Source: Alistipes senegalensis JC50
Lineage (GTDB): Bacteria; Bacteroidota; Bacteroidia; Bacteroidales; Rikenellaceae
DNA: 64,000 nucleotides
Assembly (NCBI RefSeq): GCF_025145645.1
Contig: NZ_CP102252.1
Span: 558,001 to 622,000, forward strand
Direction: 5' to 3'
The translations under genes were made by a program, and so were the position numbers. Within the stretch, counting starts at the first letter, position 1. Each line of letters begins with the position of its first letter. The notes under the pieces were generated by a model. That model ran no database searches. It was not told where the DNA came from and saw nothing but the letters and a program-made list of their open reading frames with translations. Shown piece by piece: positions 59,336-64,000 of this stretch.

Positions 59336-61192
59336 CTACCACGCCTCGTTGGGTACGTAGTTCTTCATTTTGAGCAGGTCGCTCGTCTGGAACTGCACGT
59401 AGTACATGCCGTCGTTCTTCCAGGCGATCTGACGGTTCGAAGGCAGCTCGAACCGCTCGTAACGGAATCCCGTAGGATACTGCGCCGTGGCACCCGCCTT
59501 GAGTTTGGTGACGCGCATGCCCGTCAGCCGCGTGCGGTGGATCGAGGGGGCGTCCTTCCAGCGGCGGATGTCGCAGTAATAGTGGTAGCCTTCGAAGCAG
59601 AGCTCGACCGCGCGCTCGTTCTTGATGCGCGGGCGCAGGGCGTCCCTGTCGGTCGTGTAGGCGTCGAGCACGGCGGGCATCCCCACCCGGCTGCGGACCG
59701 TGTTCAGCGCCTCAAGGGCCGTCATCGCAGCACCGGGAGCCTGTCCGTCGGGACCGTAAGCCTCGTTGGCCGCCTCGGCGTAGTTGAGGTAGAGCTCTGC
59801 CAGGCGGATGATCGGGTCGGTCAGCAGCAGGTTCTGCACACCCTTGTTCGAGAGGGCCCCCGTGCGCTTCTGCTCGTAGTAGAAGGTCTCGGAAACTCCG
59901 TCCTCGCTGCCGCTGCGCTTCTGGATCAGCGACCCCGAAGGCAGGCTGCCGTCCTCGTTGACATAGATCGAGGCGTTGCCGTAGCCCTGCACGGGCTTCT
60001 GGTTGTAGATCACCACGACATCGAAACGCGGGTCGCGGTTGACATAGGGGTTCTGCTCGTCGTACTGCCCGGCAGCGGTCGCCGCGGCCCGCTCCTCGGG
60101 GGTGTTGAGCGGATAGCCGCCGGCGGTCTCGAACTTATCGACGAAATTCTGCGTCGGGCACTGTCCCGAGCTGAAAGCGTTGTTCGAGAAGCAATAGGGC
60201 ACGAAAGCCTGCACGCGGTCGTTGTTGTAGTTGGTCGTGCTGCCGCTCGTATAGGCCCACAGCTGCTCGTTGGTGTATTTCGTGCCGTAGAAGTTATCGG
60301 TGTACTTCTCCTTGGCGAGCAGAAGATAGCCGTGGTCGAGGGCGCTCTTCAGCGCCGTCCAGTTGGCCTCGGCAGCCTCCTCCCAGCGGGAGATGTCGTT
60401 TCCGGGATTGCTCAGCGGACTGGCGGAGTAGAGCAGCGCGCGGCCCTTCATGGCCAGCGCCGTCACGCCGTTGGGTTTGTCCTGATCCGTGGCCGCGAGG
60501 TGCCCCGAACCCGAAGCCGGGTCGCGGCGCATCAGCCCCGCCTGATCGAAAATATCGGCCGCGGTCTGGAAATCGGCGGCGATGCGCTGCAACATGTCGT
60601 AATCCGACAGTCGCGGCAGGTCCCATTCGTCCTCGGAACCCATCACCTTGTCGATGTAGGGCAGCGATCCGTAGAGGCGGAAGAGTTCGAAATGGCAGTA
60701 GGCGCGCACGAAATAAGCCTGTGCCAGCAGGTCCTTCTTCTCACGGTCGGTGGCGTCCTGCAACATGTCGATGTTGCGGATGGTCATGTTGGCCACGCGG
60801 ATCGACTTCCACGAATAGGGCACCTTCGCGGTCTTCGACGAAGCGTCGGAGTTGTAGCCCACGGCGTAGATCACCGTCGAACCGTCGCCCTGCTTGCCGG
60901 GCTGGCAGCGCTGGATGCGGGTCATGTCGCACATGTCCGTAAGCCCCTCCATCGTGAATTTCTGGTTGTTGCCCGCGAACCACTGCGGATAGTGCGCCTT
61001 GATGTTGAAGTTGGCCCCGTTGTAGACTGCGTAGAAATAGCTCTTGAAGTTGGCGTACTTCGAGAAAACCTCCTTTTCGTCCAGTCCTGCGTCGGGCGCC
61101 TTGTCGAGATATTCGTTCAGGCACGAAGTGCTGCCTGCGGCGGCCGCCGCCAGCACCGCCCAGCTCAATACCCTTGTCAATATATGTTTCAT
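59336..61192 (-). CDS. SusD/RagB-family glycan-binding lipoprotein (first pair)
   Basis: The 618-residue lipoprotein (AGSTSC, then LNEYLDKAPD) has the SusD helical repeats and RagB C-terminal region (IKNERAVELCFEGYHYYCDIRRW). It pairs with the SusC gene 21 bases upstream and is followed after 13 bases by the second susC, so the four genes form two consecutive transporter pairs in one operon. Confidence 0.95.
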   Translation of the reverse strand: MKHILTRVLSWAVLAAAAAGSTSCLNEYLDKAPDAGLDEKEVFSKYANFKSYFYAVYNGANFNIKAHYPQWFAGNNQKFTMEGLTDMCDMTRIQRCQPGKQGDGSTVIYAVGYNSDASSKTAKVPYSWKSIRVANMTIRNIDMLQDATDREKKDLLAQAYFVRAYCHFELFRLYGSLPYIDKVMGSEDEWDLPRLSDYDMLQRIAADFQTAADIFDQAGLMRRDPASGSGHLAATDQDKPNGVTALAMKGRALLYSASPLSNPGNDISRWEEAAEANWTALKSALDHGYLLLAKEKYTDNFYGTKYTNEQLWAYTSGSTTNYNNDRVQAFVPYCFSNNAFSSGQCPTQNFVDKFETAGGYPLNTPEERAAATAAGQYDEQNPYVNRDPRFDVVVIYNQKPVQGYGNASIYVNEDGSLPSGSLIQKRSGSEDGVSETFYYEQKRTGALSNKGVQNLLLTDPIIRLAELYLNYAEAANEAYGPDGQAPGAAMTALEALNTVRSRVGMPAVLDAYTTDRDALRPRIKNERAVELCFEGYHYYCDIRRWKDAPSIHRTRLTGMRVTKLKAGATAQYPTGFRYERFELPSNRQIAWKNDGMYYVQFQTSDLLKMKNYVPNEAW

Positions 61193-61213
61193 GGTCTGTT
61201 TGCGTTTTTGGGA

Positions 61214-64000
61214 TCAGAACGACACCTGAATGCCCAGTTTGACGGTCATCATCTGCGGATACTGCCCCCACACGAGGTACTTGTTTTCGGGATCGCCCTC
61301 CAGCAGGTCGGTGAAGGTCAGCAGGTTGTTACCCGTGGCGTACACCTTCAGGGCACGCACGCCCAGCGCCTGCCTGATCTTCGGGCCGCTCCACGTGTAG
61401 CCGACCGAAACCTCTTTCAGACGCAGGTAATCGGCGCGGCGCCACGAACGGCCGGCGATCTTGGCGTTGTAACCGCCCGTCGTGGCGCTCTCGTTGTAGC
61501 CCGACCAGTTCATGTTGACCTGCGACGAGGCGGTGTAGTGCACGGCTCCGTGGTTGCCGCCCGGATTCGACGGCGACCAGTAGTCGAGCGACGAGAGGTG
61601 CGTGCGGTAGTTGCCCTTGTAGAACTCCCACTCGTACATCTGGTCGAAATTGACCCATTTCTTGGCATAGCCCTGGAAGAGGACGTTCACGTCGAGGCCC
61701 TTCCACTTGAAGCCCGCGTTGAAGGCGTAGGCGATCGGAGGATTGAGCGAACCCTCCATGCGTGCGAGGTCGTCCTTGTCGATCACGCCGTCGCCCGTGA
61801 AGTCGAGGAACTTGTAGTCGCCGACCACCACGTCGCTGACCTTGACGGGCAGGAAGTTGCTGTGGATGTCGTCCACCGAGGTCAGATAGCCGTTGCCCAC
61901 GAGGTATGCGCCGCTGAGCTGCGCGCCGAGGGCCGTGCCGACCTTGCGCTGATGCGCGAGGGCGTAGAGGGCGTCGTCGGCGTAGAGGATGCGGTTCTCG
62001 TTGAACGAGAAGTTGCCGCCCAGGAAGACCGTCCAGTCCTTGTTCAGCTGCTTGCGGTAAGAGAGCTCCAGCTCGATGCCGTGTTTCTTGATCTTACCCT
62101 TGTTGAGCTCCTTCGAGGTGTTGCCGATCCACATCGGGGTCGTGTTGTCCACCGAAATCAGCATCTTATCGCGCTTCTCGTCGAAGAGGTCCACGCTCAG
62201 GTGGAGTTCGTCGTTCAGAAAACCCATCTCGATACCGAGGTCGCGCTTCATGGCCTGCTCCCACTGCACCGAACTGTTGGCGATTTTGTCCTCGACGATG
62301 TGTCCGTTGCCGTCCTTCGAGAATTCGCTCATGTAGAGCCAGCGGTTGTTGGCGTAGTCGCTGCCGACCAGACCCTGCGAATAGCGGAGTTTCAGCTTGC
62401 TGAACCACGGTTTCAGCGGCTCGAAGAAACGCTCCTCCGAGACCACCCACCCCACGGCGCCCGAGGGGAAGAACCCGAAACGGTTGCCCGGGGCGAAGCG
62501 CTCCGAACCGGTGTAACCCATGTTGACCTCGACGAGGTACTTGTGGGCGAAATCGTAGGTGGCGCGCGCCACGATCGCCTCGTTGTAGTAGGGGAAATCC
62601 GACCCCTTGTCCTGCTCCTGCCGGTTGAAGAGCACCAGACCCGTCACGTTGTGGCGGCCGAAGGTGCGGTTGTAGTTGAGCGAAAGATCGTAGTAGAGGT
62701 CGAGGTAGTAGCCGTCCTGCAATGCGTTGCCGGCCGTCGTGTAGACCGGATTGGGCACGTAGAGATAACCGTTGTCGCCCGTCCGGCGCCACGGATTCTC
62801 GCCGGAGCCGATCTTCGAGAAATCGAGGTACCACGCCGGACGGTCGTACTCGGTGCGCAGGGTCGTATATTTATAATAGGTGCTCAGCGACACCTTGCCC
62901 TGCACCGAAAGTCCCTTGGTGATGAAGTCGAGCTTCTGGTTGAGGATGATGTCCGAGAAGAGTTTGGAATCGGTGAGCTGGATGAAGCGGCCGCGCATCA
63001 TCTGGTAATAGGGGTTTCCCGTGGTCTGGTCGGCCTCGCTGATAAGGCGGTCCTCCACGACGCCCGGATAGTCCAGGTCGGGAACCTCTTCGAGCACCCA
63101 CGAGGGGTAGTACATCGGGTATTTGGCCGTCGAGCTGCCGAAGATGTATTTCCACATGCCGTCGTCGCCGTCCTGCGGCTGGGGCTTATTCTTGATGCCG
63201 ACGTTGCCGCCCAGCTTGAACGACACGACGGTCGTCGGGGTGACGTTGAAATCGACGTTGGTGCGGAAGTTGAAGCGGTTGTAATAGTAGCGCGAGTCGA
63301 TCTTGCCGTCGTTCACGCCTTTGAATATGGAGCCTTCGTGCGCATAGCCCACCGAGGCGAAATACTTCACGAAGCGCGTACCGCCCTGGATGTTGAAGTT
63401 GGCGTTGATCGTCGAGGCGAACGAGTCGGTCATCTCGTCGAGCCAGTTCACGTCGGGATAGCGCAGCGCGTTGAGGCGCGACGAGGGGCGGCGGTACTCG
63501 GCGAGGTCCGCCTGCGAGGTGAGCGAATCGAAGAGCTGGTCGTTCATCTTGGCCACGTTCATCAGCGACATCGTCCGGTAGGAGTCGATATGCTTCGGGG
63601 TGTTGATCGGCATGGCGAAACCCGTCGAGAACGAAAAGTCCATCTTCGGCTTGCCCTCCCGACCGCTTTTGGTCGTGACGATGATGACGCCGTTGGCACC
63701 TTTGGCGCCGAACACGGCCGTCGCCGAAGCGTCTTTCAGGACCGAGATGTTGGCCACCTCGTTGGGGTCGATGGTCGAGAAATCGCGCTCCACGCCGTCC
63801 ACCAGCACCAGCGGGTTGGAGTTGCTGAAGCTCGACACGCCGCGGATCAGGATTTCGGCGTCGTTCTGACCCGGCTGTCCCGAGGTCTGGAGCGTCGTGA
63901 CGCCCGAGAGCTTGCCCGCGAGGGCGTTGGTGATGTTCGACACGCCCGAATCCACGAGGGCGTCGCCCTTGACCTGCGAGATGGCGCCCACGACGCTCTC
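61214..64000 (-). CDS. SusC/RagA-family TonB-dependent transporter, N-terminus cut by window
   Basis: The frame is open to the right edge (bases 63992-64000 read ESV in frame), so the gene continues beyond the window. About 928 residues are visible: the plug from VGAISQVKGDALVDSG through VDGVERDFSTIDPNEV and GAKGANGVIIVTTKSG, and the complete barrel ending VKLGIQVSF. These are canonical SusC motifs. It is probably the first gene of the PUL operon, with the promoter outside. Confidence 0.94.
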   Translation of the reverse strand, partial: ESVVGAISQVKGDALVDSGVSNITNALAGKLSGVTTLQTSGQPGQNDAEILIRGVSSFSNSNPLVLVDGVERDFSTIDPNEVANISVLKDASATAVFGAKGANGVIIVTTKSGREGKPKMDFSFSTGFAMPINTPKHIDSYRTMSLMNVAKMNDQLFDSLTSQADLAEYRRPSSRLNALRYPDVNWLDEMTDSFASTINANFNIQGGTRFVKYFASVGYAHEGSIFKGVNDGKIDSRYYYNRFNFRTNVDFNVTPTTVVSFKLGGNVGIKNKPQPQDGDDGMWKYIFGSSTAKYPMYYPSWVLEEVPDLDYPGVVEDRLISEADQTTGNPYYQMMRGRFIQLTDSKLFSDIILNQKLDFITKGLSVQGKVSLSTYYKYTTLRTEYDRPAWYLDFSKIGSGENPWRRTGDNGYLYVPNPVYTTAGNALQDGYYLDLYYDLSLNYNRTFGRHNVTGLVLFNRQEQDKGSDFPYYNEAIVARATYDFAHKYLVEVNMGYTGSERFAPGNRFGFFPSGAVGWVVSEERFFEPLKPWFSKLKLRYSQGLVGSDYANNRWLYMSEFSKDGNGHIVEDKIANSSVQWEQAMKRDLGIEMGFLNDELHLSVDLFDEKRDKMLISVDNTTPMWIGNTSKELNKGKIKKHGIELELSYRKQLNKDWTVFLGGNFSFNENRILYADDALYALAHQRKVGTALGAQLSGAYLVGNGYLTSVDDIHSNFLPVKVSDVVVGDYKFLDFTGDGVIDKDDLARMEGSLNPPIAYAFNAGFKWKGLDVNVLFQGYAKKWVNFDQMYEWEFYKGNYRTHLSSLDYWSPSNPGGNHGAVHYTASSQVNMNWSGYNESATTGGYNAKIAGRSWRRADYLRLKEVSVGYTWSGPKIRQALGVRALKVYATGNNLLTFTDLLEGDPENKYLVWGQYPQMMTVKLGIQVSF

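Overview
This window looks like the chromosome of a GC-rich gut Bacteroidales, most like Alistipes (Rikenellaceae). The genus is an inference. What supports the phylum is direct: promoters of the Bacteroidota type (TAnnTTTG at -7 with TTG or TTTG about 20 bases upstream), SusC/SusD pairs, a hybrid two-component PUL regulator, PorX, type III glutamine synthetase, methylmalonyl-CoA mutase split into mutA and mutB, and starts that nearly all lack a Shine-Dalgarno sequence. No rRNA, tRNA, IS element, phage or CRISPR array was recognised.

Layout. 1-11.1 kb (+ strand) is housekeeping: the end of an MsbA-type ABC exporter, a cytoplasmic PAS histidine kinase, ileS, a DksA/TraR-type regulator with an unusually good Shine-Dalgarno, an Omp85-like outer-membrane protein, an overlapping cell-wall recycling set (BadF-type amino-sugar kinase, murQ, a helix-hairpin-helix protein), and rpsU. 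At 11.3-13.5 kb (-) lies glnN, separated from divergent mutA-mutB (+) by 589 bases that hold a 52-base tandem repeat. At 18.3-19.9 kb are an AT-rich orphan lipoprotein gene and an iron-type alcohol dehydrogenase.

20.0-32.6 kb (-) is an envelope/maintenance block: rng, mfd, coaX, a FadL-like porin, a TPR protein, lptC and a CNNM/CorC (GldE-like) protein packed as one probable operon, followed by ppiD with its own promoter. Upstream are HU and a 29-residue very basic peptide gene that is too short for most gene callers.

33.5-36.3 kb (-) is an arsenical cassette: arsR, an ArsE-like thioredoxin, an ArsF-like CxxC lipoprotein, an ArsG/CcdA-like membrane protein with both CcdA cysteines, and an ArsP-type permease. 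A perfect palindrome encloses the arsR -7 element, and a related site precedes arsE. The cysteine layout fits a thiol relay from cytosol to periplasm. Next come porX, tsaE and an SRPBCC protein (+), whose 3' end is repeated in tandem downstream.

39.0 kb to the right edge (-) is a polysaccharide utilisation locus. Reading from the edge inward: susC (cut by the window), susD, a divergent susC, susD, a DUF1735 lipoprotein, two paralogous GH-A clan hydrolases, two paralogous PKD-repeat surface lipoproteins, a GH3 beta-glucosidase, a GH2 enzyme with the NxK signature of beta-glucuronidases, and a 1,331-residue hybrid sensor/AraC regulator with its own transcription unit. The glycan target is unknown; the enzymes suggest a beta-linked, uronic-acid-containing polymer. 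All names come from reading sequence, without database searches.
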